Origin: Verrucomicrobiales bacterium
Lineage (GTDB): Bacteria; Verrucomicrobiota; Verrucomicrobiia; Verrucomicrobiales; V1-33
NCBI GenBank assembly: GCA_018003315.1
Contig: JAGNEJ010000018.1
Coordinates: 1-60,283, forward strand
Direction: 5' to 3'
Length of the DNA: 60,283 bases
Shown: piece after piece, positions 28,577 through 38,585 of the stretch
How the letters are laid out: every line of letters starts with the position of its first letter
Position numbering within the stretch: the stretch's first letter is position 1
Made by a program: the position numbers and the translations under genes
The notes under the pieces: generated by a model
What the model saw: only the letters and a program-made list of their open reading frames with translations
Told to the model about the DNA's origin: nothing
Database searches by the model: none

Positions 28577-29977
28577 ATGCAAAATGACCTGCAAGCGCTC
28601 TGGGGCGGAGTTCGGGAAATCGTGAGGTCCCGCATCCAGCCCGGACAATTGTCGCAATTTGAACTGTGGACCTCCCAAACCCGACTGTTGGAGGCCTCGG
28701 ATGAGCGCATCCGCATCGCCGTGCCGGATGACCTCCATGCTTCCTTCCTGGAGGGGAATTTTCTACTGCAGATTCAGGATGCCGTGGAACTCACCACTGG
28801 TCAGCGGCGTCCGCTGTATTTTGAAGTGAGCACCATGCCGGGACCGCATTTGGAACAGGGCGATCTATTCGAACATTCACCCGATCTAAAACCGGTCCAT
28901 CCTCCGTCCCCGCCATCCCGCGAAGCACGCTTGAAGCCTGTGGTGGGTGTTCTCAATGAAAGCTACACGTTTGACTCCTTTGTGGTGGGAGCAAACAACG
29001 AGTTTGCCGCCGCCGCCGCCAAAGCCGTGGCTGCAAATCCGGCGCGTTCCTACAATCCACTGTTCCTGTTTGGGCGGACCGGGCTGGGCAAGACCCATCT
29101 CATGCATGCCATCGGCGCAGAAATCCTGCGCCAGCGTCCCCGCACCAAAATCATTTGCGTAACATCGGAGGAATTCGCAAACGATTTCATCGCCGCCATT
29201 CAGCACGCCACACTGCCGGATTTCCGCAAGCGCTACCGCAACGCGGATGTGCTGCTCATCGACGACATCCAGTTTCTTGCCGGCAAGGAACGCAGCCAGG
29301 AGGAATTCTTCCACACCTTCAACAAATTCCACGACGGCCACAAGCAGATCGTGCTCACCTGTGACTGCCTGCCCAGTGAGATCAACGGGCTCGAAAAGCG
29401 CCTGATGTCACGGTTCGAATGGGGCATGACCGCAGCCTTGACGCCGCCCGATGTGGAGACGCGCGTTGCCATCCTTCGCAAGAAGCTGGCCTCCCAGAAA
29501 GGTGTTCCGTTTCTGCCCGATGAAATCATCCGCTTCGTGGCGGAGAAAATCCGCAGCAACGTCCGCCGCCTCCAGGGAGCCATTTTGCGCGTGGTCACCT
29601 TTTACATCCTCAATCCGGAGAAACCGCTGACCGCCCAGATCGTCGCCGATGAAATTCTGCCTGACATGCTGCATGAGGAGGCGAAGGAGACCATCACGGT
29701 GGATCGCATTCAGAAAAAGGTTGCCGAACATTTTGAACTCCGCGTCCAGGATCTCCTCGGAAGCCGCCGCCCTGCCAACATCGCCTGGGCCAGACAGGTG
29801 GCCATGCATCTGACCCGCGAACTCACCCGCGCCTCCTACCATGACATCGGGGCTGCGTTTGGCGGGAGGGATCACGGAACGGTCATGCATGCCTGCAAAA
29901 AGGTGGACGAACGCTGCGGCAAGGACGACAAGGCCGCGGCCGATCTCCGTTATCTGATCAAGGAACTCAGGCAGTAG
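28577..29977 (+). CDS. dnaA: Chromosomal replication initiator DnaA
   Basis: 466 residues. Domain I is about 1-85, a short Pro-rich linker (HPPSPPSREARLKP) follows, then the AAA+ domain with YTFDSFVVGANN, Walker A GRTGLGKTHLMHAI and Walker B VLLIDDIQFLAGKERSQEEF. The C-terminal DNA-binding domain has the DnaA signature GAAFGGRDHGTVMHA. It binds DnaA boxes and melts the origin. Differences from usual sequences are minor: GRTG for GGVG in Walker A, and TCDCLPSEI for the common SSDRPPKEI. Neither dnaN nor rpmH is adjacent. Confidence 0.95.
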   Translation: MQNDLQALWGGVREIVRSRIQPGQLSQFELWTSQTRLLEASDERIRIAVPDDLHASFLEGNFLLQIQDAVELTTGQRRPLYFEVSTMPGPHLEQGDLFEHSPDLKPVHPPSPPSREARLKPVVGVLNESYTFDSFVVGANNEFAAAAAKAVAANPARSYNPLFLFGRTGLGKTHLMHAIGAEILRQRPRTKIICVTSEEFANDFIAAIQHATLPDFRKRYRNADVLLIDDIQFLAGKERSQEEFFHTFNKFHDGHKQIVLTCDCLPSEINGLEKRLMSRFEWGMTAALTPPDVETRVAILRKKLASQKGVPFLPDEIIRFVAEKIRSNVRRLQGAILRVVTFYILNPEKPLTAQIVADEILPDMLHEEAKETITVDRIQKKVAEHFELRVQDLLGSRRPANIAWARQVAMHLTRELTRASYHDIGAAFGGRDHGTVMHACKKVDERCGKDDKAAADLRYLIKELRQ

Positions 29978-30103
29978 CCCGGAGAAGGCACCGCAGAAGC
30001 TCGGAACATCCGACGGCACGCTGCTCCACCAGGTTGGGGACCATCTCCGTCTGCACGGCATTGCAATCTTCCAGAGGAATGCAACGAATCTTCTGTTCCC
30101 CGC

Positions 30104-31411
30104 ATGTCCCCTTTCGTTCGCTCATTTCTCCTCCTCTGCTGCTCCACACCAGCTTTGCTGCACGGCGATGTCTTCCACGTGGCGCCGCAGGGCAGTGATG
30201 TCGCGGGCGACGGCAGCAATGAAAACCCCTGGCAGGGAATCACCAAAGCGCTGGATGAATGCAGCCCAGGAGACACCGTCATGCTGCACAAGGGGGTCCA
30301 CCGACAGCGGGTGGAGGTCAATGTCTCCGGCTCAAAAACCGGAGGCTGGATCACGCTCATGGGCGAGGAAGGCGCCGTGCTCAGCGGGAAGGGATTGAAA
30401 GGGGCAAATCTCATCCGCATCGACGATCAGAGTCACATCCGAATCCTCAATCTCACTCTCCAGGAAAACAGCAACCCCAGAGAAAGCGCAGCCATCGCCA
30501 TCGAAGGCAGCGGCAACAACATCGAAATCCGCCGCTGCCGCATTCTCAACTGCACCGGCAAAAACGCGATCGGCATCGCCGTCTATGGCACCAGTGAAAC
30601 CTCCGCACTCTCCGACATCATCATCGATGCAAACGAAATCGGTCACTGCGAACCAGCCCCCAGCGAGGCGCTGGCCATCAATGGCAACGTCCGCCGTTTC
30701 CAGATTACCGGAAACCACATACACGATGTCAACAACATCGGGATCGACCTGATCGGCGGTGAACGGGACATCGTCAATGATCCGCTGAAAGTGGCCAGGG
30801 ACGGGTTGTGCCGCGGCAACAAGGTGCAGCGTGCCCGCAGCAGCTACGGCGGAGGCTATGCCGCGGGCATTTACGTCGATGGCGGACGGAACATCACGGT
30901 GGAGGCAAACACGGTCACCGAATGCGATCTGGGCATTGAAATCGGCGCGGAAAACCCCGGCGTCACCGCCTCAAAAATCATCGTGCGGAACAACACCGTC
31001 TTCGGCAACGACAAAGCCGGCTTGGCCATCGGCGGTTACGAGGAAAAATCCGGACGAGTGAGCCAGTGCGAAATTCGTGGCAACATTTTCTACCGCAATA
31101 CACTCCACAAGGCATCGCAGGCAGAATTGTGGATCCAGCACGCCTCCGGCAACGTTTTCGAGGAAAACATTTTCTGGGTTGCCGCGAACGGAAAAATGGT
31201 CGCATCCGAAGCCGCGGGTGCCGAAAATCGAATCGACCGCAACACCTGGCATTTCGAGGACGGATTGGACAAAGTGGCGTTTCAATGGGCCGACGGAGAT
31301 CCGGCCCGCGGTTTTTCGGCCTACCGCAAAGCATCCGGAATGGATGCCTCCTCGAAGGTTTCCAAGCCCCAATTCAAGGATCCGGCTGCCGGAGATTTCA
31401 CGCAGCCATAG
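30104..31411 (+). CDS. Secreted right-handed beta-helix repeat protein
   Basis: 435 residues. Signal peptide about 1-21. The opening DVFHVAPQGSDVAGDGSNE with PWQGITKAL and SPGDTVML is the DUF1565-type start of pectate-lyase-like beta-helix proteins. Repeated coils follow, such as IRIDDQSHIRILNLTL, NNIEIRRCRILNCTG, NITVEANTVTECDLGIEIG and SKIIVRNNTVFGN, each with Asn-ladder spacing. Relatives act on or bind polysaccharides; no lyase catalytic set can be pinned down. It starts 126 bases after dnaA. Confidence 0.82.
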   Translation: MSPFVRSFLLLCCSTPALLHGDVFHVAPQGSDVAGDGSNENPWQGITKALDECSPGDTVMLHKGVHRQRVEVNVSGSKTGGWITLMGEEGAVLSGKGLKGANLIRIDDQSHIRILNLTLQENSNPRESAAIAIEGSGNNIEIRRCRILNCTGKNAIGIAVYGTSETSALSDIIIDANEIGHCEPAPSEALAINGNVRRFQITGNHIHDVNNIGIDLIGGERDIVNDPLKVARDGLCRGNKVQRARSSYGGGYAAGIYVDGGRNITVEANTVTECDLGIEIGAENPGVTASKIIVRNNTVFGNDKAGLAIGGYEEKSGRVSQCEIRGNIFYRNTLHKASQAELWIQHASGNVFEENIFWVAANGKMVASEAAGAENRIDRNTWHFEDGLDKVAFQWADGDPARGFSAYRKASGMDASSKVSKPQFKDPAAGDFTQP

Positions 31412-31516
31412 CTGTGTGTCATTCGTCGGCTCCTCCGCCCGGCGTTCAGGCTTCAGCCCGTTTGCATCTTGATTTTTTAGCTTTCTTTCCGCCCGCTTGC
31501 CCGTTCATTCCCTGAA

Positions 31517-31963
31517 ATGGAGTATTACCGCAATCCTCAGGCGGCCACTCCCGGATTGTTGGTTCGGGATGTTGGCCTGCTGCTGCTTCGCCTCGGCGTT
31601 TCCGTAGTGCTGGGCGCCTGCCATGCCTGGCAGCAAATCCTACTAGGATGGGGACACCTGTGGCGCAAGGAGTCGTGGCCGTTCGTGGACGCGCTGCAAC
31701 GTTGGGGAATTCCGTTTCCTCACATCGCGGCCTCCATTGCCTCGGTCATTTTCGTCCTGTGTTCCGTTGGACTTTTCCTTGGCGCCGTTTCCCGCCTCAG
31801 TGCCCTGCTGCTCCTGCTCTGCACCCTGAGTGCACTGGCATTCAATGCAGCAGAACCCCTCGCCGAAAAACTCGTGCTCTATGCCATCATTTATCTCGTC
31901 ATCCTCCTCTGCGGCCCCGGCTGTTTCTCTGTGGATCACCTGCTGCGCAACCGCCGCAAGTAA
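31517..31963 (+). CDS. DoxX-family membrane protein
   Basis: 148 residues with four hydrophobic helices. The first, GLLLLRLGVSVVLGACHAWQQ, has the GLLLLRL-x-xG pattern of DoxX/quinol-oxidase-subunit-like proteins. The second (FPHIAASIASVIFVLCSVGLFLG) and third helices follow with short loops. The family is implicated in redox or sulfur metabolism, but the role here is unknown. It ends 57 bases before the transpeptidase gene. Confidence 0.75.
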   Translation: MEYYRNPQAATPGLLVRDVGLLLLRLGVSVVLGACHAWQQILLGWGHLWRKESWPFVDALQRWGIPFPHIAASIASVIFVLCSVGLFLGAVSRLSALLLLLCTLSALAFNAAEPLAEKLVLYAIIYLVILLCGPGCFSVDHLLRNRRK

Positions 31964-32020
31964 TCCCGCCCGGTCCGCTGCCCGCTGCTGACCCCGCCTC
32001 CTGCACCCTACCGCATACCC

Positions 32021-34393
32021 ATGAAACCGATGCGCCTGCTCACTTTGCTTCCTGCCGTCCTGACGGCTGGGTGGCTGATGGCACAAAATCCGCCCGCTCC
32101 GTCCGAAGCTCCTCCCAAACCCCGGGTCATCAGCGAAGAAACCGCCCCAAAACCGAGAATCGTTGAGGAACCTTCGCCGCCCCCCCCCTCTGCGGAACCA
32201 CCGCCGCCGGCACCCATCCCCATTCCTCCGGACCTCCCGCCGCCCCCAGTCGTGCCGGATCCCGGAGAAATCCCCGCCGACCCGCTGGAAGGCACGCCAC
32301 CCCCCAAACCAAAAATCGTTCCTGATGCCGAAATTCCAGTCACGGCCACCAAGCCTCCGATGGAGGGAAAAAAGACCGACCCGGGCCGCGCCGAGTCCGA
32401 GGAGGAAACCGCGACGCCACTCAAAGTAAAAGCAGTCAAGGGTGAGGCTCCGATCCCTGACAAACCGATCGTCAAAGAGGTGAAGTCGCAAATTCCGGTT
32501 ACCGACAAAAATGACAAGGAAGCCAGGACGCTGTTTCTAGCCATTCCTCCGCCGCGGGGGCAAATCGTGGACCGCAACGGACAGCCCCTCGCACAGTGCC
32601 GCATGGCTTATTTCCTCGGCATCGAATTCAAACTTCCAGCCACCGCTACAGAATCGGAAATCCTGCGTTACGTCCGCCAGCGCGTCCCCTTCATTCAAAA
32701 ACAGCTTCCTGATGGCTGGGATTTGAAGGACGAACGCATCCTGGAACACGCCAAAAACCGCCGCTGGATGCCGCTGTTGGCCAGCCGTCCGGTGCCCGCG
32801 GAAGCAACCGAAGAACTTCGCAAAAACCTTCCCCAGGGCGTGGTCGCAGTGCCGTGCTATCTGCGTCACTACCCGCATGGCACCGTCGCCGCTCATTTGC
32901 TAGGCGAGATGGGCCGGTCCGGTAAAATGGCTACGGGTGCCATTCAAAGCGGTGATCCCATCTGGCCCCTGTGCATTGGGAAAAGCGGACTGGAGAGCCG
33001 GTTTGAAGATGTCCTCGCCGGCACCCCGGGCAGAATCAATCTGGTCTTTGGTGCGGGAAGCGAAAAGCTTTCTGAGGAAATGGTGGAACATCCCAAACCC
33101 GGCAAAACCGTGGTTACCACCATTGACCTTGAAATGCAGACAACCGTGGAGCGGGTGTTGCGCAGCCGCACCCGGCGCGGCGCCATGGTCATCATGGACG
33201 TGGCCACGGGAGACATCCTGGCCATGGCATCCAATCCCACCTACGATCCCAATCTTTTTGCCTTCGGCATCCGTGATGCCGACTACCAGCCACTGCTCCA
33301 GGATCCGGATGTTCCCCTGCTCTGCCGGGCCTTCGGCGCAGCTTATCAGCCAGCATCCACCTTCAAGGTCATCACCGCCCTGGCTGCTCTTGAGTCTGGA
33401 AAAGTGGACGGCGGCACCTATTTCGACTGCACCTCCAGCATTTACATTGGCGACCGCTACTTCCACAACTGGTCAAAAAACTCAGAAGGACCGATGAATG
33501 TCGTTGATGCCATCAAGCGCTCCTGCAACACCTGGTTTTATCGTGCCGCCCTCCTCGCAGGCGCGACGCCGGTCACCTCCATGGCCACTCGGTTCGGCCT
33601 GGGACAAAAAACCGAACTCTGCCTATCCGAACTCACCGGAAGGGTGCCCACGCCGGAGTGGTGGAAAAAGACCTACGGCTACAACATGTCACAGGGAGAC
33701 TTGGCCAACATCGCCATCGGACAGGGTCAGACACTCGTGACTCCTCTGCAGGATTGCGCCATGATGGCCGGCATCGCCCGCGGTCATTCCGTCCCGCGCT
33801 CCAGGCTCGTTCAACAGATTCAGGAATTGGATGGAACCATTTCGGAGTTTTTTCCGCCGGAAAAACGGAGTGAACTCGCCATTCAACCGGAGCACCTGCG
33901 CCTGGTCCGCGCCGGCATGAAGGCCGTGGTGGAGGAAGGGGACGGCACCGGCAAGGCTGCCGGCAACAAGTTTGTCAAAGTGGCCGGCAAAACCGGCACC
34001 GCGCAGTGGAAAAAGAACAAAAAAACCGGCGACTGGATCCACATGGCCTGGTTCGCGGGCTATTTGCCTGCAGACAATCCCCAGTATGCCTTCGCCGCCG
34101 TGTACGAAGGGGATCCCGGGGAAGATTCCATTTCCGGAGGCAGAAAAGTGGCACCGCTGGTCGGCGATGTTTTTGACGATATTTACGACCGCAAAAAACA
34201 CCGCGGAGAATCCCTGACAGGTCCAGCCCGACCGGCCGATGACACTGGGGAAGACAAGCGTGAAACGGTGCGCAAAGCCAAACCCGCAGTCCCGGCGGCT
34301 CCGGCACCGGAACCAGCACAGGAACCCGCTGTCGAACCGGCCCCGCGTGAAGGCGGCCTGCGGGGATTGTGGAAAAAACTGTTCAAACGTTAG
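32021..34393 (+). CDS. mrdA: PBP2-type peptidoglycan transpeptidase with proline-rich linker
   Basis: 790 residues. An N-terminal hydrophobic segment (7-22) is followed by about 140 residues rich in Pro, Glu and Lys (including PPPPSAEPPPPAPIPIPP), which is unusual for the family. The PBP dimerisation domain begins with FLAIPPPRGQIVDRNGQPLA. The transpeptidase domain has the active-site STFK (Ser446), the SCN triad element (KRSCNTWFY) and KTGTAQ. The C-terminus is another Pro/Ala/Glu tail ending KKLFKR. It cross-links peptidoglycan during cell elongation. The linker may reach across the periplasm. It is followed within eight bases by the Snf2 gene. Confidence 0.85.
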   Translation: MKPMRLLTLLPAVLTAGWLMAQNPPAPSEAPPKPRVISEETAPKPRIVEEPSPPPPSAEPPPPAPIPIPPDLPPPPVVPDPGEIPADPLEGTPPPKPKIVPDAEIPVTATKPPMEGKKTDPGRAESEEETATPLKVKAVKGEAPIPDKPIVKEVKSQIPVTDKNDKEARTLFLAIPPPRGQIVDRNGQPLAQCRMAYFLGIEFKLPATATESEILRYVRQRVPFIQKQLPDGWDLKDERILEHAKNRRWMPLLASRPVPAEATEELRKNLPQGVVAVPCYLRHYPHGTVAAHLLGEMGRSGKMATGAIQSGDPIWPLCIGKSGLESRFEDVLAGTPGRINLVFGAGSEKLSEEMVEHPKPGKTVVTTIDLEMQTTVERVLRSRTRRGAMVIMDVATGDILAMASNPTYDPNLFAFGIRDADYQPLLQDPDVPLLCRAFGAAYQPASTFKVITALAALESGKVDGGTYFDCTSSIYIGDRYFHNWSKNSEGPMNVVDAIKRSCNTWFYRAALLAGATPVTSMATRFGLGQKTELCLSELTGRVPTPEWWKKTYGYNMSQGDLANIAIGQGQTLVTPLQDCAMMAGIARGHSVPRSRLVQQIQELDGTISEFFPPEKRSELAIQPEHLRLVRAGMKAVVEEGDGTGKAAGNKFVKVAGKTGTAQWKKNKKTGDWIHMAWFAGYLPADNPQYAFAAVYEGDPGEDSISGGRKVAPLVGDVFDDIYDRKKHRGESLTGPARPADDTGEDKRETVRKAKPAVPAAPAPEPAQEPAVEPAPREGGLRGLWKKLFKR

Positions 34394-34400
34394 TCTAGAC

Positions 34401-37400
34401 TTGGCAGCATCACCCCCGATTCCCATTACCCGCGATCTTCTGGTGGATGCCGGCGGGTGGCAGGTCATGAAGGAGGCCCGCGGCATCCATTCCGCCGGAA
34501 AAGTCTCCGGCGCATCCTATCAGCCACCGCTGCTGACCGGCAGAGTGGGCGAACTTCACTGCGGCCTGCGCATCCGCACCCGGTCGGATATCGAAAATCT
34601 GTGTTCCTGCGCGGACTCGCGACGACGCGGCATCATTTGCGCCCATTCCATCGCTGTCGGACTCGAGATCATCGCTCCCTCCCATCCAAGCGAACCGCCG
34701 CCAGTCATTTCCAAAGTCGCTCCCCCAAAACCCGACCTGGTCCCCGCAGGACCGGACGCACCCGAAATCCTGCTGCATGTGATTCTCCCGCCAAGCCTTG
34801 CGTCGGCCTGGCGCAGTGACGGCATTACCGTCATGGTGGAAGCGGAAGCTGGGAAACAGCGTAGGCCGTTTGGCAGCCTGCCTCCGCAGGATTCCTGGCG
34901 CTGCGATGTCCCGGATCAGCGGTTTCTCAACTGTTTCCTAACGCTGACTGGTGGCGTTCCCGCAACGGCAGTCACCCTCACCCGCAGCCAGTTCGGGACT
35001 CTCCTCTCCGCACTAGCCGGGCACCCCCGTATCACATTTGGCCGATCACACAATGCAGACATCGGCGAGGAAGGCTTGCGCCCTGTTCTGCGGGTCCGCC
35101 TGCAGAAGGATGCCGCACTGCTTCTGGAATGCACGGAGAACTTTGGGTCGAACCTTCTGGTGTGTGCGGAGAGCGCCTGGCTGATGGAGGCATCCACACT
35201 GCGCGCCGTCGCCCCCGGGCTTCCCGGTCCCTATCTTTCCGTGCTGCGGCAACCAGTCACCATCCCTGCCCCGGCTGTGGAGGAATTTCGGCGCGGGGAA
35301 CTGCCTAACCTGGCCGCCTTCTTCGAAATCACCGGCCTGGAGGCACTCCCCTCACTGCCCGTCGCGCCGCCGCCTCCGCCGCCCCCTCCTCCAAGGCTGC
35401 GACTGGAAGGTTCGTTGAATTTCCTGGCCGCATCCTTCCTGACAAATCCGTCCGCTGAGTGTACCGAGCGGCTGCTTGCCGCCGGATTTTCGGGTCCTGA
35501 CAAATCCGGCCAGTTCGCACTGAAAGGGGAATCCCAAATCCTGCGCTTCTTCGCCTCCGCGCTGCCCCGTTTGGAGCGCGAGTGGAACATTGAAATCGGC
35601 GAACGTTTTGCGCATGTCACCCGGGACATTGAGCGCATTTCCCAAAATCTGGAAGTCCGCAGCTCCGGCGAAGACTGGTTCGATCTCTCCTGCGCTCTGG
35701 AGACTCCGGGAGGTGAACAGATTCCAGACGCCGAAATCCACCGCCTGCTGCGGTCCGGCCAATGCCACCTGCGGAAGCGCGATGGACGTACCCTGGTCTT
35801 CGATTCCGAAATGCTGGAGGATTTCGCGAGTCTCCTGCAGGATTCCGGCTCCGAACAGCGCAGCCCCGGCCTTTACCGCATGAACCGCAGGCAGGCTGGC
35901 AGCATGGCGCTCTTTGCCAGTGACGCCGAGATTTCCGTGCGCGGCGAACACAACTGGAAGGATTGGACCGCGGGCGTTCGCTCGCCCGCAGCCCTGGCAC
36001 CGCCGGATCTGGGACACCTCGCAGAGACTCTGCGGCCCTATCAGAAACTCGGTGTTGCCTGGATGCATTCACTCGCCTCCCACCAGTTTGGCGGCATTCT
36101 GGCCGACGAAATGGGTCTGGGAAAAACGCTGCAAACCCTCGCATTTCTGCAGTCGCTCAGAGGCCAGGGCCCCTGCCTGATCGTCTGCCCGACCTCCCTT
36201 GTCTTCAACTGGCAGGCGGAGGCCAGACAATGGACGCCGGGGCTGCAGGTCCTGGCGCTGGAGGGGCCCGGACGCGACGCGCATTTTGGTTCCATTGCCT
36301 CGGCTGATCTGGTGCTGACGAGCTATGCGCTGCTGCGACTGGACATCGAAAGGCTCAAGCGCACCGAATTTGCTGCAGTTATTTTGGACGAAGCACAGCA
36401 CATCAAAAATCCCGACAGTCAAAACGCAAAGGCCGCGACGGCATTGCAGGCGAAACACCGGTTCGCCCTCACGGGGACTCCGGTGGAAAATTCTGTCAGG
36501 GACATCTGGTCATTGATGCATTTCCTGCTGCCGGGCTACCTGGGTTCCCGGACAGAATTCAGGGAGCGATATGAACGCCCAATTTCCTCCCAGTCTGGCT
36601 GTCCGGAGCAGGTGCGTCTGAGTCGCCGACTCCGGCCCTTCCTGTTGCGTCGAACCAAGCAGCTCGTTGCCACGGAGTTGCCTGCAAAAATCGAACAGGT
36701 GATCTGGTGCGAACTGCAGCCCGCCCAACGCGCGATTTATGAACAACTGGCTTCGGCAGCACGCCGCCAGCTTTCCGAACTGGCTGGCGCAAAAGATCGG
36801 CACAAGGCCCGAATGCTGGCCCTCACCGCGCTGCTGCGCCTCAGGCAGGCTGCCTGCGACGCCCGGCTCACTGGCATGGAAGACCCACCGGAGGATCAGG
36901 CTGCTTCCGGAAAATTGGAACTGCTGATGGAATTGCTTGAGGAAGCGGTGGAAGGCGGTCATCGCATTCTGGTGTTCAGCCAGTTTGTGGCCATGCTGCA
37001 GCACATCCGATCACGGCTTTCCGCTGCCAGCATGAACTTCTGCTACCTGGACGGGCAAAGCCGGGACCGTGCCGGGCAAGTTCAACGATTCCAGGCGGGC
37101 GATGCTCCGGTGTTTCTCATCAGCCTGAAAGCCGGCGGCACCGGATTGAATCTCACCGCGGCGGATACTGTCGTTCATTTCGATCCGTGGTGGAATCCTG
37201 CGGTCGAAGCACAGGCCACCGACCGGGCGCACCGCATTGGCCAGAACAGGGTCGTCACCAGTTACAAACTCATCACCCGCGGCACGGTGGAGGAAAAAAT
37301 CCTCGCCCTGCAGCAGCGCAAGAAAGCGGTCATCGCGGCCACGCTGGAAAGTGAACAGCCGATGATGTCAGGACTGAGCCATGAGGAAATCGCGGAGTTG

Positions 37401-37409
37401 CTGGGCTGA
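34401..37409 (+). CDS. SWIM-domain Snf2 family helicase
   Basis: 1002 residues from the TTG at 34401; the first in-frame ATG (34468) would remove conserved-looking sequence. The N-terminus holds a SWIM zinc finger, CSC-(8)-C-A-H. The middle region (about 340-360) has a short Pro-rich stretch. The Snf2 ATPase follows: motif I DEMGLGKTLQTLAF, motif II DEAQHIKNP, motif III ALTGTPVEN, and the C-terminal half with SLKAGGTGLNLTAADTVVHF and ATDRAHRIGQ. It is an ATP-driven DNA translocase probably remodelling protein-DNA complexes. Start choice is uncertain. Confidence 0.88.
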   Translation: MAASPPIPITRDLLVDAGGWQVMKEARGIHSAGKVSGASYQPPLLTGRVGELHCGLRIRTRSDIENLCSCADSRRRGIICAHSIAVGLEIIAPSHPSEPPPVISKVAPPKPDLVPAGPDAPEILLHVILPPSLASAWRSDGITVMVEAEAGKQRRPFGSLPPQDSWRCDVPDQRFLNCFLTLTGGVPATAVTLTRSQFGTLLSALAGHPRITFGRSHNADIGEEGLRPVLRVRLQKDAALLLECTENFGSNLLVCAESAWLMEASTLRAVAPGLPGPYLSVLRQPVTIPAPAVEEFRRGELPNLAAFFEITGLEALPSLPVAPPPPPPPPPRLRLEGSLNFLAASFLTNPSAECTERLLAAGFSGPDKSGQFALKGESQILRFFASALPRLEREWNIEIGERFAHVTRDIERISQNLEVRSSGEDWFDLSCALETPGGEQIPDAEIHRLLRSGQCHLRKRDGRTLVFDSEMLEDFASLLQDSGSEQRSPGLYRMNRRQAGSMALFASDAEISVRGEHNWKDWTAGVRSPAALAPPDLGHLAETLRPYQKLGVAWMHSLASHQFGGILADEMGLGKTLQTLAFLQSLRGQGPCLIVCPTSLVFNWQAEARQWTPGLQVLALEGPGRDAHFGSIASADLVLTSYALLRLDIERLKRTEFAAVILDEAQHIKNPDSQNAKAATALQAKHRFALTGTPVENSVRDIWSLMHFLLPGYLGSRTEFRERYERPISSQSGCPEQVRLSRRLRPFLLRRTKQLVATELPAKIEQVIWCELQPAQRAIYEQLASAARRQLSELAGAKDRHKARMLALTALLRLRQAACDARLTGMEDPPEDQAASGKLELLMELLEEAVEGGHRILVFSQFVAMLQHIRSRLSAASMNFCYLDGQSRDRAGQVQRFQAGDAPVFLISLKAGGTGLNLTAADTVVHFDPWWNPAVEAQATDRAHRIGQNRVVTSYKLITRGTVEEKILALQQRKKAVIAATLESEQPMMSGLSHEEIAELLG

Positions 37410-37441
37410 ACGCAGCCGCACCGGAGCACGGACCGCGCACT

Positions 37442-38527
37442 TCAATTCAGCCGGATGGTTGGGTCCGCTTCCTTGAAGGTCAGGGCCAGCGGCACCTTGC
37501 GCCAGTCATCGCGTCCGAATTCCAGCGAATTGAAACACCACACGAGCACTTTGGTTCCGGCCAGCGGATTGCGCGAGGTGGTTCCAAGCCGCATGATTTT
37601 GTAGCGCTGATCATTGCGCGCCGTGGTGCCGGACAGCAGCCCGATGGGACGCTGCAGTTCGAAACAGAGCTGTTCAGCCAGGCTGGCATGCTCCCGGCGC
37701 CAGGCGGTTCCCGAGGCATCACAAATCAGCACCACTCCACTGCCTCCTTCGGTAAACGGAACAGCCCCGGCATTTTCCGCCTTCAGAACCGCCCGCGCCG
37801 CGAGTTTTTCCGGTTTGCCGCCCAGGTCGTTTCCGCCTGTCAGTTCCATTTCATTGGCCACCAGCAGTCCGGGGTTTTTCTTCAAATCAACCGCGGCAGC
37901 AATGTGTTCCGCCGCCAATTTCGCAGCCAGCGGAGTGATGCCACTGCCTCCGGGTGTGTAGATGCCGCCGCCCTTGGCCGTGCGATTTTTCAGAAAATCG
38001 GGTGTCAGGTCCACCACCTTTACCCCCTTCTGTTCAAGCGCACCTCCCATCGCCTGAGCGTAGCCATCCAGACGCGTCGGAACTCCTTTTCTGACCGGCA
38101 CCTTGAGTTCCTTTGACACTTCGTCAGGAAACACCAGTGCTTTCGGAGGGAAAAAGGCCACGACCAGTTCAACTCCATTTTTTTTCAGTTGTTGCCGGTA
38201 ATCGGAAATCGCCGCCGCTGTGCTGGCAAACGTTCCGGAGCCAACCTCAGGTGTCGAACCGATTTCCTTGAGTTCTGCAGCGCTGAAAAGCCAGTCTCCC
38301 TTGCCTTTGACGGTCGCACCGGACGTTGCTAACCGCGCGCATTCCGCAATGAATGCTGCTTCCGCGCCTTCACGCTTCTGGCGGTCCTTGGCCGACTCCC
38401 CTGTTTCTGCCGCTGGTTTCCCAGGACGTTTCAGCAGTCGTTCCAGCAGAGGTGGACCCTGGCAGGCTGAAACGGCGGTACAAATCACCAATATAAGGCC
38501 GGATTGGATTCGCATGCGCAACCTCAT
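37442..38527 (-). CDS. AlgJ/AlgX-like SGNH-fold lipoprotein, apparently catalytically degenerate
   Basis: 361 residues from the ATG at 38527 (38515 is equally possible). The signal LILVICTAVSAC has a lipobox with Cys. GDWLF, VVAFFPPKALVFPDEV and the general layout resemble the acetyltransferase-like domain of AlgX/AlgJ alginate O-acetylation proteins. The usual D-x-H-W block reads TPGGSGITPLAA and the usual GDSF reads CDASGTAW, so the catalytic Asp, His and Ser context is lost. It may be a binding protein or a decayed enzyme. It is convergent with the Snf2 gene. Confidence 0.55.
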   Translation of the reverse strand: MRLRMRIQSGLILVICTAVSACQGPPLLERLLKRPGKPAAETGESAKDRQKREGAEAAFIAECARLATSGATVKGKGDWLFSAAELKEIGSTPEVGSGTFASTAAAISDYRQQLKKNGVELVVAFFPPKALVFPDEVSKELKVPVRKGVPTRLDGYAQAMGGALEQKGVKVVDLTPDFLKNRTAKGGGIYTPGGSGITPLAAKLAAEHIAAAVDLKKNPGLLVANEMELTGGNDLGGKPEKLAARAVLKAENAGAVPFTEGGSGVVLICDASGTAWRREHASLAEQLCFELQRPIGLLSGTTARNDQRYKIMRLGTTSRNPLAGTKVLVWCFNSLEFGRDDWRKVPLALTFKEADPTIRLN

Positions 38528-38585
38528 TGCATGGCAACCGGCCACCGACAAGTGCTTTGGGATCAGCCGACGGCCTGCGCCTTCC

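Noticed and set aside
32180-32186. C7 run inside the PBP2 proline-rich linker as a phase-variation switch
   Set aside because: Short and expected from proline codons; no sign of frame change.
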